DNA of 64,000 bases from Streptomyces sp. RKAG293 (GCF_023701745.1 NZ_JAJOZB010000002.1:1-64000); one strand, 5' to 3'; positions 23,880 to 32,862 are shown, numbered from the stretch's first letter. Notes: generated from the sequence alone by a model not told the origin. Numbers and translations: made by a program.

Positions 23880-24841
23880 TGCCCTATCCCGCCGGAATGC
23901 CGCCCGCGCACAGTCTGTCGCGGCTCGCCGAGGAGCTGCTGCCGGTGCTGTATCAGCACCGGCTGATGACCACGAGCCAGCTTCACCAGTTGATGCAGCC
24001 GCACACCGCGCATGCGGTGTACGTGCGCCGTCAGCTGAACCGTCTGCGTGAGTTGCAGCTGGTGGAGACCACGCTGCGCCGCCGCGGTGGGCGCGGTGAG
24101 CTGGCCTGGTATTGCACGGGTTTGGGGGCTGAGGTGGTGGAGGCATCCGGGGAAGTGCGGCCCCGCTCCCATCGGCTGACCGAGCAGACTGCCGCCTTCC
24201 AGCTGCAGGAACACACGCTGGCCGTCAATGCCACCGGTCTCGCATTCGTTGCAGCGGCCCGGGCGGCCGGTCACGAATGCGGGCCGCTGGACTGGGAGCC
24301 CGAGCTCGCGCACCGGCTGCGCGACGGCGACAGTCGCATCGGTGACGAAGCCTTCCTGGTCCCCGACGCGGTGCTGTCCTACATTCACCGGCAGCACAGC
24401 ACCCGCACGATCGCCAACTTCTTCCTGGAAATCGACCGCGCCACCATGACCCCGGACCGCCTCGTCGACAAGTTGCGCGCGTACGCCCGCTACCAGAGCT
24501 ACCACCCCACCCCCATCGTTACCGGACGGCCCAGGACCGGCAGCGGCACACCCGGCGGGGGGGCAGCATGGCGGAATCGGTACCCCGTCTTCCCCCGTGT
24601 CTTGTTCGTTCTTGCTGGCGCCCCGCCGGCCGCCCTGGACCGGCGCATTGCGGATCTGCGTGCGTTGGCGGCAGCCGATTCCCGACTGCAACGGGCCGCC
24701 CAGCGACTTACTGCCGGAGTCACCACCCTGCACCAACTGCAGACCGCCGGCCCCTGGGAACCGATCGTCGTCCCCGTGTTCGGTGAGGATGCCACCCTCA
24801 CCACCGCCCTGCTGCACGCACCAGCAGCGGAGGCCGCCTGA
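23879..24841 (+). CDS. Replication-relaxation family protein
   Basis: A 320-residue protein with an N-terminal winged-helix segment (LLPVLYQHRLMTTSQLHQLM, then YVRRQLNRLRELQLVETTLR) and a C-terminal alpha/beta domain (LVPDAVLSYIHRQHS, FFLEIDRATMTPDRLVDKLR). This is the Replic_Relax pattern, a nuclease-fold family found beside coupling ATPases on actinobacterial plasmids and proposed to process or relax the origin. It overlaps the coupling ATPase stop (TAATG), supporting a joint role in DNA processing. Confidence 0.8.
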   Translation: MPYPAGMPPAHSLSRLAEELLPVLYQHRLMTTSQLHQLMQPHTAHAVYVRRQLNRLRELQLVETTLRRRGGRGELAWYCTGLGAEVVEASGEVRPRSHRLTEQTAAFQLQEHTLAVNATGLAFVAAARAAGHECGPLDWEPELAHRLRDGDSRIGDEAFLVPDAVLSYIHRQHSTRTIANFFLEIDRATMTPDRLVDKLRAYARYQSYHPTPIVTGRPRTGSGTPGGGAAWRNRYPVFPRVLFVLAGAPPAALDRRIADLRALAAADSRLQRAAQRLTAGVTTLHQLQTAGPWEPIVVPVFGEDATLTTALLHAPAAEAA

Positions 24842-24931
24842 CCGCCGGCTCAGGAGGACCCCCGGGCCCGATGCTGGGAGAGCCCTGACATCGCCGGGTG
24901 ACCTTCACGCCAATTCGTGCGTTGAGGACCT

Positions 24932-25099
24932 GTGACAAATGAAGATGCAGCTGCGCCCGCGGGCGGGCAGCGGAAGGCTGACGCTCCCGCGATCGGGGCC
25001 CTCCTGAATCAGCTGGAATCGGTGCTCGCGGCCGGACTGGCTGTCTCGGACGCCACCATTACCGTGATGGAGGCACAGGCAGCGATCCTGCGCGAGTAA
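24932..25099 (+). CDS. Small helical protein, 55 aa
   Basis: A GTG at 24932 with GAGGA upstream opens a 55-residue frame: an acidic, alanine-rich start then amphipathic helices (AIGALLNQLESVLAAGLAVS, TVMEAQAAILRE). Codon use has the high GC3 of its neighbours. It ends 16 bp before a perfect palindrome (25116-25144), so it closes the conjugation transcript. Function unknown. Confidence 0.6.
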   Translation: MTNEDAAAPAGGQRKADAPAIGALLNQLESVLAAGLAVSDATITVMEAQAAILRE

Positions 25100-25115
25100 C
25101 GCGGACCGGCGTCGT

Positions 25116-25144
25116 CCGGGTGGGTACCCGGGGTACCCACCCGG
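25116..25144. terminator. 14-bp perfect palindrome, likely terminator
   Basis: CCGGGTGGGTACCC (25116-25129) and GGGTACCCACCCGG (25131-25144) with a one-base centre follow the small gene 24932-25099. Confidence 0.6.
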
Positions 25145-25287
25145 TCAGGAGTCCAGCAACGCCTGACTGGCCACACCAGGTGATCGTTTCTGCGGTGAAG
25201 TTGTCCCCCGCACGGGTGAGCGTGCCAGCCGGAGGGCGCGCCGGAACATCCCGGGCGGCTACAACTCCCTTCGTGATCACGATTCTG

Positions 25288-25938
25288 ATGCGCGCCGCGA
25301 CCGCCGCGGCGCTCGCTCTCTTGCCGATGGCCCTGTCCCCCGCGCCTGCGCACGCGCACGCCTCCACAACGATGTCCTTGTCCGAAGCGGTGGCCAGCCT
25401 GCCCCTGGCCGCCGAGAGCCGCGACGGCTACCTGCGCACCAGCTTCAAGCACTGGAACGCCGGCAAGAACCTGACCGACGGCTGTAACGCCAGGATGGAA
25501 GTGCTGCTCGCGGAGGCGGTCGACGCACCGGAGGTCCTGCCCGGCTGCAAGCTGTCCGGTGGCCGCTGGTGGTCGTACTACGACGCGAAGTGGGTCACCT
25601 CCGCGGGAGCCCTGGATGTAGACCACATGGTCCCGTTGGCTGAAGCCTGGGACTCAGGGGCATCCCAGTGGACCGCCGCCCGACGTGAGGCCTACGCCAA
25701 CGACCTTGACGCCGACACTTCCCTCGTCGCCGTGACCGCCGGCTCCAACCGCAGCAAGGCTGACAAGGACCCCGCCGAATGGTTGCCGAACCCCGAGGTG
25801 ACGTGCCGGTACGCCTCTGAGTGGACCGGTGACAAGAAGCGCTGGGGTCTCACCGTGGATACCGACGAGCTGGCTGCCCTGACCCAACTTGCCGAGGCGT
25901 GCCCCGCCGCGACCGTCGAATACGAGCCGGCCCCCTGA
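25288..25938 (+). CDS. Secreted HNH-type nuclease (DUF1524/GmrSD-like fold)
   Basis: A signal peptide (MRAATAAALALLPMALSPAP then AHAHA) precedes an HNH domain: DVDHMVPLAEAWDSGA (first His near residue 113), NDLDADTSLVAVTAGSNRSK and KDPAEWLPNPEVTCRYASEW. This order matches secreted HNH nucleases of Streptomyces, which are short like this one (216 aa). The start is not certain (GTG 25273 is also in frame; neither has a good ribosome site). It stands alone after the palindrome 25116-25144, at the end of the conjugation region. Confidence 0.8.
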   Translation: MRAATAAALALLPMALSPAPAHAHASTTMSLSEAVASLPLAAESRDGYLRTSFKHWNAGKNLTDGCNARMEVLLAEAVDAPEVLPGCKLSGGRWWSYYDAKWVTSAGALDVDHMVPLAEAWDSGASQWTAARREAYANDLDADTSLVAVTAGSNRSKADKDPAEWLPNPEVTCRYASEWTGDKKRWGLTVDTDELAALTQLAEACPAATVEYEPAP

Positions 25939-26026
25939 CCCATGGTGCCGGCCGACCGTGCCCGCTGGGGTGCCCCGGAACTCCGGGGCGCCTCCGGCCC
26001 GGTTGCTGTCGAGATGGACAGGCGCT

Positions 26027-26713
26027 TCATCGGCGGCGGGGATGCAGGTGGGTGTCGGCGGTGTGCGGTGCGGTGATGACGTGGGAGGCGGGGATCGCAC
26101 GGCCCGCGAGGGTGACGCCGCCAGCGATGCGGCAGTTACGGCCGATGGCGATGCCGGGGCCGAGGCTGATGTTGCTGCCAGTCTGAACGCCGTCGCCAAT
26201 CAGGGCGCCGAAGCGCGGAGTCTGGCACCGGTACAGGCCGTCGGGGGTACGGAAGAAGATCTCTCGTTGTGGGGTGTGCATGTGGGGGCTCCACATGCTG
26301 ATCGCTGCGACGGTGACGTTGGCGGATAGGTGGGCGTCCGCGCCGACGATGGTGCGGCCCAGGGCAATGCGGTGGCCCAGGATCGTTCGGTCGCCGATGT
26401 ACGCCTGGGTGACTTCGCAGCCGTAGCCGACGGAGACGCCCGCGCACAGGATGGAGCCCTTCCGGACGGTGGAGAACTCGTGAATCCGTACGTTTGGGCC
26501 GATGATCACGTCGTCGCCGACGATGGCTTGCGGGTGGATGAACGCGGTCGGGTGAATGCGCTGCCGCATGCTGGCCAGGGCCTTGGCGTGCAGTTCTTCC
26601 CAGGAGGTCAGGAATTCCGCGAGGTCGTAGGCCTCCAAGTCCCGGTACGGCGTGGCAGCGAACGCGGGGTCGGTGGGGCCGGCGACGTAGCCGCCCATCA
26701 GCAGAGATGTCAT
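26027..26713 (-). CDS. Hexapeptide-repeat (left-handed beta-helix) transferase-like protein
   Basis: From about residue 53 the protein shows imperfect hexapeptide repeats (IHPTAFIHPQAIVGDDVII, GPNVRIHEFSTV, ITQ-type turns) ending VTLAGRAIPASHVI, the left-handed beta-helix of GlmU-like acyl or nucleotidyl transferases. The first 50 residues are a helical extension. It is divergent from the glycosyltransferase gene across 91 bp. It likely modifies a nucleotide sugar; the substrate is unknown. Confidence 0.7.
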   Translation of the reverse strand: MTSLLMGGYVAGPTDPAFAATPYRDLEAYDLAEFLTSWEELHAKALASMRQRIHPTAFIHPQAIVGDDVIIGPNVRIHEFSTVRKGSILCAGVSVGYGCEVTQAYIGDRTILGHRIALGRTIVGADAHLSANVTVAAISMWSPHMHTPQREIFFRTPDGLYRCQTPRFGALIGDGVQTGSNISLGPGIAIGRNCRIAGGVTLAGRAIPASHVITAPHTADTHLHPRRR

Positions 26714-26747
26714 CAGGTGTTCTCCAAGGGTCGGTGGAAGGTCAGGG

Positions 26748-26769
26748 CGTATCGAGCTAGGCGGATACG
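26748..26769. promoter_or_regulatory. Inverted repeat between divergent sugar genes
   Basis: CGTATC (26748-26753) and GATACG (26764-26769) flank 10 bp in the space between the divergent genes at 26027-26713 and 26805-27680. Each arm looks like a -10 region (GGATACGAT on plus), so it may mark back-to-back promoters or an operator. Confidence 0.35.
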
Positions 26770-26804
26770 ATCGCGGTCACTGTCAGCGAGCCTTGGAGCG
26801 CTCT

Positions 26805-27680
26805 GTGCCGGAACTGCGTGTGGGCGTCGCGATCCTGACCATGGGCACCCGGCCCACTGAGTTGGATGCGCTGCTGGCCTCGGTGGCCCGGCAGTCCGTG
26901 GTCGCGCAGCGGATCGTGGTTGTCGGCAACGGCACCCCGCTGCCGGAGTTCGACAAGACCGTCACCCCGGTGGAGCTGGCGGAGAACCTCGGGGTGGCGG
27001 GCGGCCGCAATGTGGCCCTGGCGCAGCTGGTGGCGCTCGGGGATGTCGATGTGGTCGTGGACCTCGACGACGACGGCCTGCTGGTCGACGACCAGGTGTT
27101 CGCGCGGATCCGGGAGTTGTTCACCGCCGATGCCCGGTTGGGGATCGCGGGGTTCCGGATCGCGGACGAGACCGGATACACCGCACGCCGGCACGTCCCC
27201 CGGTTGCGGGCGGGTGACCCGATGCGTGGCGGTCTGGTGACCGGGTTCCTCGGCGGCGGGCACGCCTTGTCCTCGGCGATGCTGGAGGAGATCGGCGGGT
27301 GGCCGGAGGACTTCTTCTTCACCCACGAAGAGACGGATCTGGCCTGGCGGGCGCTGGATGCGGGGTGGAAGATCCGGTACTGCCCAGAGCTGCTGCTGCA
27401 GCACCCGCGCACCTCGCCCGCCCGCCACGCGGTCTACTACCGGATGACGGCCCGTAACCGGGTCTGGCTGGCGCGCCGCCACCTGCCCGCCCTGCTGATC
27501 CCGATCTACCTCGGTGTCTGGACCTTGTTGACCCTCGCTCGGACCCGGTCGGTTGCCGGTCTGCGGGCGTGGGCGGCCGGCTTCACAGAAGGGGTCCGCA
27601 CCCCGTGCGGGCGCCGCAAGGCGATGCGCTGGCGCACCGTGCGGCGTATGACGCGCCTTGGCCGGCCTCCGGTCATCTAG
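26805..27680 (+). CDS. Family 2 glycosyltransferase
   Basis: A GT-A fold protein of 291 residues: VGVAILTMGTRPTELDALLA at the start, VVVDLDDDGLL as the DxD metal-binding site, then GFLGGGHALSS and FFFTHEETDLAWRALDAGWK, which is the conserved ED/W block of GT2 rhamnosyl- or galactofuranosyl-type enzymes. A C-terminal hydrophobic stretch (LPALLIPIYLGVWTLLTLAR) suggests membrane attachment. GTG at 26805 has GGAG in front; TTG 26793 is less likely. It overlaps the epimerase gene tail to tail by 8 bp. Confidence 0.85.
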   Translation: MPELRVGVAILTMGTRPTELDALLASVARQSVVAQRIVVVGNGTPLPEFDKTVTPVELAENLGVAGGRNVALAQLVALGDVDVVVDLDDDGLLVDDQVFARIRELFTADARLGIAGFRIADETGYTARRHVPRLRAGDPMRGGLVTGFLGGGHALSSAMLEEIGGWPEDFFFTHEETDLAWRALDAGWKIRYCPELLLQHPRTSPARHAVYYRMTARNRVWLARRHLPALLIPIYLGVWTLLTLARTRSVAGLRAWAAGFTEGVRTPCGRRKAMRWRTVRRMTRLGRPPVI

Positions 27681-28806
27681 CACCGGCGGCGGCTTCCTCG
27701 CGCAGCCAGGCCGGGATGGCCTGGGGTGTGGCGGTGAGCCAGGCTGCGTACCGGGCGATCCCTTCGGCCAGCCGGATGCGCGGTGTCCAGCCCAGGACTT
27801 CGGACAGGTGGGTGGTGGAGGCGTAGCCGCCCAGGGGGTCGCCGGGTGGCAGGGGCGTCTCGGTCACGGTGGTGTGCGGAAAGTGCGTGGCGACCAGTTC
27901 GGCGACCGTTCGGATGCTGGTCGGTGTCGCGGTGCCGATGTTGAGGGTCTGCTGGTGGGCTTTGGGGGTGAGCAGGGTGCGGATGGTGGCGTGGGCGATG
28001 TCGTCGACGTGGACCAGGTCGCGGATCTGGTGTCCACCGCCGTTGAGCTGCAGCGGCAGGCCCAGGGCGGCGCGTGCACAGAACCAGGCCACGACCCAGG
28101 AGTGGCTGCCGGGTTTGATGGTCTGGGGCTCTCCGTAGACGGAGAAGTACCGCACGATCGCGTGCGAGGTCCCGACCGCGCCCAGCGTCAGGGCGGTCTG
28201 GGTTTCACCGAAGACCTTGGTATTGGCGTAGACCGACAGCGGGCGCAGCGGTGAGTGCTCGGAGAACTGCGGGGTGGTGCGGCCGCCGTGGACGAACTCC
28301 AGGGCTTTGGCCAGGGCGCGGGCTTCGGGGGCCTTGGAGGCCCAGTCGTCGGGGTCGCCGTTGCCGTAGACGCTGGCGGAGGACACGAACACTAACCGGC
28401 GCACACCTTCCGTCGCGGCCACGGCGTCCAGCACGATCTGGGTGCCTGTGACGTTGGTGTCGATCGCAGCCAGCGGGTTGCGGGTGCAGGCGGCGACATC
28501 GGCGAGCGCGGCCGCGTGGATGACGTAGTCGCAGTCGGCGACCAGGCGGCGCATCAGGGCAGGGTCGGTGACGCTGCCGGTGTGGACGTCCGGGTCGTGG
28601 GGGTTGATGCCGAACACGTCGGTATAGATGTGCGGCGGGTAGGCGTCCAGCGTGCAGATCGAGACCGGGTGGGCGCCAAGCTCGCGCAGCTGGGTGGTGA
28701 TGCGGCTGCCGATCAACCCTCCCCCGCCCGTCACCAGGACCCGGGCGCCGGGAAGGTCAGCCAAGCGGTCATCGTCGGGGAAGGCGTATTGCGGGCCAGG
28801 TGTCAT
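27673..28806 (-). CDS. NAD-dependent nucleotide-sugar epimerase/dehydratase
   Basis: An extended short-chain dehydrogenase of 377 residues: Rossmann motif VLVTGGGGLIGS (residues 23-34), then VFVSSASVYGNG with the catalytic serine, and YANTK, the YxxxK active pair. The C-terminal part (YFSVYGEPQT, VHVDDIAHATIRTLL) is typical of UDP-glucose 4-epimerase relatives. GAGGAG precedes the ATG at 28806. With the GT2 and hexapeptide genes it could build a sugar for the cell surface; this grouping is inference from position. Confidence 0.85.
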   Translation of the reverse strand: MTPGPQYAFPDDDRLADLPGARVLVTGGGGLIGSRITTQLRELGAHPVSICTLDAYPPHIYTDVFGINPHDPDVHTGSVTDPALMRRLVADCDYVIHAAALADVAACTRNPLAAIDTNVTGTQIVLDAVAATEGVRRLVFVSSASVYGNGDPDDWASKAPEARALAKALEFVHGGRTTPQFSEHSPLRPLSVYANTKVFGETQTALTLGAVGTSHAIVRYFSVYGEPQTIKPGSHSWVVAWFCARAALGLPLQLNGGGHQIRDLVHVDDIAHATIRTLLTPKAHQQTLNIGTATPTSIRTVAELVATHFPHTTVTETPLPPGDPLGGYASTTHLSEVLGWTPRIRLAEGIARYAAWLTATPQAIPAWLREEAAAGAR

Positions 28807-29056
28807 CGGCTCACTCCTCAGCACAGGGACCCGGTACCGGCCAAAGGCGACTGGTCGGCGCGGTTCGGTCAGGTGTTCTGATCGTGGCCGCTGACCTGGA
28901 ACGCTGACAGTGAGAGATCACCGCCCCCAACGGGCGGACCCACCGCACTCATCGGGCGGGTTCACCAGGATCGACCAGCGGGAACCCTGCTGGACGTACC
29001 GTGGATTCAGCGCGTCACTCCCGAAGGCCGGATGGGCGCAGAGCAGGGGGCTTGTG

Positions 29057-30535
29057 ATGAGCACCGCTTCTCCTCCGCACCGCGATGTGCACGACGCCGC
29101 ATGCGGAAAGAGCCTGCGCGAGCGGCTACTGGGACAGTGGGGCTCACCCGATCCGGTGCCGCCGGACATCCTGCGCAAGATCGCCGAGCAGATCCACCAG
29201 TGCTGCGGCCACGGCCTGCTCAAATGTCATCGGCTGGCCGCCGGCTGGACTGTTGTCCAAGCGGTTCGGACCGCCCACGACCTGGTGGCCGAACAGCACC
29301 TGCGACCGGTCGGTCTGACCGAACGGTCCTGGAAGGACTGGGAGGCCGGCGCCGCGCTCAGCGCGCACTACCAGGACCTGGTGAGCCGGATGTTCGCCAC
29401 CGGCCCGGTGCAATTAGGCCTGGCCCGCGACTACTCCGCACCACGGCCGGCCCCGACGGAAACCGCCGCAGACCCTGAGGTGGACGACGTCAGCCCCTCG
29501 CTGCCCGCGCCGCCGGGAGCAGCGCCCTTCGAAGGAGACGCCACGAACCGCCGCACCGCACTCAAACTCATCACCCTGACCGCCACGGCCGCACTCGAGG
29601 TGGGACCGCCCTCGGTGAGCGAGGCCTTCGCCTTCACTCAGGAGCTGGAGCGCACCGATCTCGGGCCGGGAACCCTGGATCAGTTGCAGGAGCAGATCGA
29701 GGCGTTCGCCGCCGACTATGCCGCCTCCCCCCCTGCGGCGGCCTGGCCCCAGGTCATGGCGCTCCGCGCATACGCGGCCCGGCTCCTGGCAGGACGGCAC
29801 ACGCTGGGCCAGGGCCAGGATCTCGCACACGCGGCAGGGATGCTGTCCGTGGTGCTGGCCTGGCTCGCCCAAGATCTGGGTCAACCCCGCGCCGCTCTGG
29901 CCTACTGTGCCGACGCCCGGGCTCACGGAACCGCAGCAGCCGTCGGCGATGTGTGTGCGTGGGCTGACGATGCCGCCGCCACCACCTGCCTGTACGCCGA
30001 CCAGCCACACCGGGCAGCACAGTACGCCGGCCGCGGTCTGAGCACCGCTACCTCCACTTCGGCCCGTGTCCGGCTGGCCGCACAGACCGCCCGCGCCCAA
30101 GCCCGTAGCGGCAACACTGACGCTTTCACATCCGCACGGTCCCTGGCGCATGAAGCCGCTGCTGGATTGCCCCAGCACGCCAGCGGCCTGTTCTCCGCCG
30201 ACCAGGTGCGGCTTCTGGGCTTCGACGCCACCAGCTACCTCGCCCTTGGAAAACCCCGCCCGGCACGCGCGGCCGCAGAAGATGCCGTCGCTCAGTACGA
30301 CACCGCGGTGTACCGCTCCCCTACCCGCGCCGCCATCGCCCATCTCGACCTCGCCGACGCCCACGCCGCTCTCGGCAGCCTCGATGCTGCCCTCGCACAC
30401 GGCACCATCGCCCTACGCAGCGACCGCCCTGCCGACGCCATCCATACCCGAGCCCAGCATCTCGCCAACGTCCTGACCATCAAAGATCCACGCAGCCCTG
30501 CAGTTCAGGCCTTCGTCCAGCAGTTGGCGTGCTGA
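29057..30535 (+). CDS. HTH regulator with TPR-like C-terminus
   Basis: A 492-residue soluble protein. The N-terminal part (LLKCHRLAAGWTVVQAVRTA, ERSWKDWEAG) is a diverged XRE-type HTH of the large Streptomyces 'regulatory protein' family. After a short TNRRTALKLITLTATAALEV segment, helical pairs repeat (QPRAALAYCADARAHGTAAA, ADQPHRAAQYAGRGL, KPRPARAAAEDAVAQY, LGSLDAALAHGTIAL), typical of TPR repeats. GGGGG lies 7 nt before the ATG. It is alone between two sugar genes and an unknown gene, and a hairpin follows its stop; its targets are unknown. Confidence 0.75.
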   Translation: MSTASPPHRDVHDAACGKSLRERLLGQWGSPDPVPPDILRKIAEQIHQCCGHGLLKCHRLAAGWTVVQAVRTAHDLVAEQHLRPVGLTERSWKDWEAGAALSAHYQDLVSRMFATGPVQLGLARDYSAPRPAPTETAADPEVDDVSPSLPAPPGAAPFEGDATNRRTALKLITLTATAALEVGPPSVSEAFAFTQELERTDLGPGTLDQLQEQIEAFAADYAASPPAAAWPQVMALRAYAARLLAGRHTLGQGQDLAHAAGMLSVVLAWLAQDLGQPRAALAYCADARAHGTAAAVGDVCAWADDAAATTCLYADQPHRAAQYAGRGLSTATSTSARVRLAAQTARAQARSGNTDAFTSARSLAHEAAAGLPQHASGLFSADQVRLLGFDATSYLALGKPRPARAAAEDAVAQYDTAVYRSPTRAAIAHLDLADAHAALGSLDAALAHGTIALRSDRPADAIHTRAQHLANVLTIKDPRSPAVQAFVQQLAC

Positions 30536-30591
30536 GCTCCGACTGGATCACGGTGCAACTCGTTGCCATTCGACATGCGTTTTCGCCCGTT

Positions 30592-30613
30592 GCGGTTGCC
30601 TAGGGGCAACCGC
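30592..30613 (+). terminator. Hairpin terminator
   Basis: GCGGTTGCC (30592-30600) pairs with GGCAACCGC (30605-30613) 57 bp after the HTH/TPR gene. The remaining gap to 30775 shows no gene. Confidence 0.5.
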
Positions 30614-30775
30614 TGGGTTCGAGACCGTCTCCTCCGGCGGGACGGCAGACGACTTCACCGCTGTGTTCATCCCATCCGGCGGGCTGCGAGCTGAGGCCCT
30701 CTCCCCTTCCCTTGCTTCGCTAGGCAAGATCGCTTCATACGCCTGCATGCAGCGGGGTGAAGGGGGGAGACAGCG

Positions 30776-32119
30776 GTGGCAGACGACAACGGTTTCAGGA
30801 TGACTGAGGCAGAGGACGACAACGGCTTCCCCGTCACTGTGGACATGATTGACCAGGATCCCAGGCCCTTCGTCAAGCCTCTCAAGTGCCGTCATTGTCC
30901 GCGCCCAGTCAGCGCGGTTCGGAGCCATTCGAAAGCGCGACCAGGCGGTGGCCCAGCTTCGTGGGTCCATGCCCACCTGCGGCTCAACGGCTATCCCGAC
31001 CACGGACCGCAGTGCCCGCTCAATCCTCTGTGGGCCATCGAGCAAATCGCCCGCGGCTCCGAGGGACTGGCCATCGCCGATCCGGACGGAAGCCTGCGCC
31101 TGGTCCTGCCCGACGACTCCGGCCCGGGCCAGGTGCCCCCCACCGACGTCGACCCCGCCGAACCGCCTACCGATGTGTTGGATGATCTCACCGCGCTGCG
31201 TATCACCACGATCCGTCCGGTGCTACCGCCTGCTCTGAACAGCGCCGTGAGGATCGTGCAGTTCCTGCAGCTGAACGCCTTTGCTGCGCCCGCACTGCGG
31301 CTCTTCAACGTCGACTACCGCGGCACCCGGATCGCCTGGCGCCGGTTCTGTTACGGGCCGCCGGCTTACACCAAACTCCTCCAGCGCGTCGTCAACAGTG
31401 GCAGCGCCCTCCCGCATCCCGTCGCGGTCTACGGCACGGTGATCCGGGCAGGTGTCGCCAAGCGCACCGGTAAGGCGTACGCCGTACTCGCCAGCCAGAC
31501 GCCGGGCGCCAACGGCCAGCCGCCGTTCGATGTCCTTCTCTACAGCCTCCACCCCAGCCTCCTCGCCCCGCTCAAGCCCGGGATGCATGTCCTGGCCATC
31601 GGCGAGCGCTGGAAGTACCGAACTGACCGGCCCGAAGTGCAGTTCTGGGCAACGGCACACTGGCAGCTCGCCTACTGGGCCACCGACCAGGCCACCGGGC
31701 TGCCGGCCGAGCCTGCCTGTCCTCCCCCACTGACCGCCTCAGCACGACCGCGTGCGCCGCAGCCCCGTCGGCCCACACCACGCGCAGCCCGCCCGACCAC
31801 TTCCTCGACCCCACCAACACCAGCACCGCAACCCGAAGGGTCGCTGGCGGAGACCGCTGTGCCGACTCCGACCGTGCCCGCGCCAGCACCGGAAACTGCT
31901 GGCACCGCAGACACCCCGCCTGACGTTCCCGCACCTGAACCCGCCGTAGCGCCAGATCCTCCGGTGTCGCCCTCAACGCCCAAGCCAGCGGGGCCACCCC
32001 CGAAGCCGACTGATCCCCCCATTCCCCCGCCCCCGTTGTACCCGCCCCACGTTCGGAGTGACCAGCCGGGCTCCCCAGGAGTGCGGGACTGGCTTCGCCG
32101 CTTCAGGAAGGACTCGTGA
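30776..32119 (+). CDS. Hypothetical protein with zinc-ribbon-like start and proline-rich tail, 447 aa
   Basis: Residues 38-80 carry a possible metal site (CRHCPRPVSAVRSHS, then HAHLRLNGYPDHGPQCP). The middle domain (about 130-320) is folded and has an OB-like feel (VAVYGTVIRAGVAKRTGKAY, VQFWATAHWQLAYWA). The last 130 residues are a proline/threonine/alanine repeat ending in a basic helix (VRDWLRRFRKDS). The GTG at 30776 has AAGGGGGGAG upstream. Functional family not recognised; nucleic-acid binding is a guess from the zinc site and OB-like middle. Confidence 0.7.
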   Translation: MADDNGFRMTEAEDDNGFPVTVDMIDQDPRPFVKPLKCRHCPRPVSAVRSHSKARPGGGPASWVHAHLRLNGYPDHGPQCPLNPLWAIEQIARGSEGLAIADPDGSLRLVLPDDSGPGQVPPTDVDPAEPPTDVLDDLTALRITTIRPVLPPALNSAVRIVQFLQLNAFAAPALRLFNVDYRGTRIAWRRFCYGPPAYTKLLQRVVNSGSALPHPVAVYGTVIRAGVAKRTGKAYAVLASQTPGANGQPPFDVLLYSLHPSLLAPLKPGMHVLAIGERWKYRTDRPEVQFWATAHWQLAYWATDQATGLPAEPACPPPLTASARPRAPQPRRPTPRAARPTTSSTPPTPAPQPEGSLAETAVPTPTVPAPAPETAGTADTPPDVPAPEPAVAPDPPVSPSTPKPAGPPPKPTDPPIPPPPLYPPHVRSDQPGSPGVRDWLRRFRKDS

Positions 32120-32156
32120 TCATGACCGACGGCGTCCTGAAATTCGGCGCCCGCTC

Positions 32157-32291
32157 GTGGTGTTCCTCTCCAGCCTGATTGCCGGGATCTCCGGCGCCGT
32201 GCGTGCACGGTCTGGCGTGGGTCCCTGGCTGTTCCCCCGCGACGCCGCGATGGTCTGCGTGGGCTCGGCATGCGTGCTGATCAGCTGCTAG
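32157..32291 (+). CDS. Possible small membrane protein, 44 aa
   Basis: A GTG at 32157 opens a frame with two hydrophobic stretches (VVFLSSLIAGISGAV and AAMVCVGSACVLISC). An ATG at 32122 just after the upstream stop lies in another frame and runs into a stop after 18 codons, so the original gene may have suffered a frameshift. No ribosome site is seen. Confidence 0.3.
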   Translation: MVFLSSLIAGISGAVRARSGVGPWLFPRDAAMVCVGSACVLISC

Positions 32292-32432
32292 TGGCTGGAC
32301 GGAAGCCTCCGCCGTGCAAGGTCTCGCTGGCTGGGTCGGTGACGGGCAGACCCCTTGGCATACCGAGCCGCAGCACCGGCCCCCTGCTTATCCGACCGCG
32401 CACGGTCCCGAGAAGGATTTGTCGGCCCCCGT

Positions 32433-32464
32433 TGTCACATCCCCCCGGAGCTGAGTACTTGCCG
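32433..32464 (+). promoter_or_regulatory. Shared promoter-like block, copy B
   Basis: TGTCACATCC (32433-32442), 12 bp, GTACTTGCCG (32455-32464): the same boxes and spacing as at 20949-20980. It lies 48 bp upstream of the ATG at 32512. Confidence 0.5.
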
Positions 32465-32511
32465 TAGTTGTAGGGCCGGAATCCGTCCGGCCGCTCGCTC
32501 TGGAGATCCCT

Positions 32512-32862
32512 ATGCGCCGTTTCCGTCGCGCCGCCGCCGCGGTTCCCCGTCCCGGATGTGAGGCGCCAGCCTCTGGCCTGGGCCTGTCCACCCCGCTGCT
32601 CGCCGAGCTGGAAGCCCTCTGCGATCACGCCCGCAACCTCTCTTGGCTTGCTACTCGTGAACACCGGCCTGAGGAGTACCAGCGCCTCGCGAGCATCGTG
32701 GTGGCGCGTCTCCTAGACGGCTGGGCCGAGCAGTCTGATGGGCACGGCACCTTCCGAGACCTGCTCACGACGCTCATCACGGACCCGGCCGTCGGCGCGA
32801 CGGGCACGACGTCTGCCGAGCACCTCATAGCGAGCGCAGGAACCGCATGCGAGAAGGGATGA
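32512..32862 (+). CDS. Hypothetical protein, 116 aa
   Basis: A small soluble protein with a basic start (MRRFRRAAAAVPRPG) and helices (LLAELEALCDHARNLSWLAT, EEYQRLASIVVARLLDGWAE). GGAG lies 6 nt upstream of the ATG, and the promoter-like block 32433-32464 precedes it. No family recognised. The next frames (32888 and 33009) may be part of the same transcript. Confidence 0.55.
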   Translation: MRRFRRAAAAVPRPGCEAPASGLGLSTPLLAELEALCDHARNLSWLATREHRPEEYQRLASIVVARLLDGWAEQSDGHGTFRDLLTTLITDPAVGATGTTSAEHLIASAGTACEKG

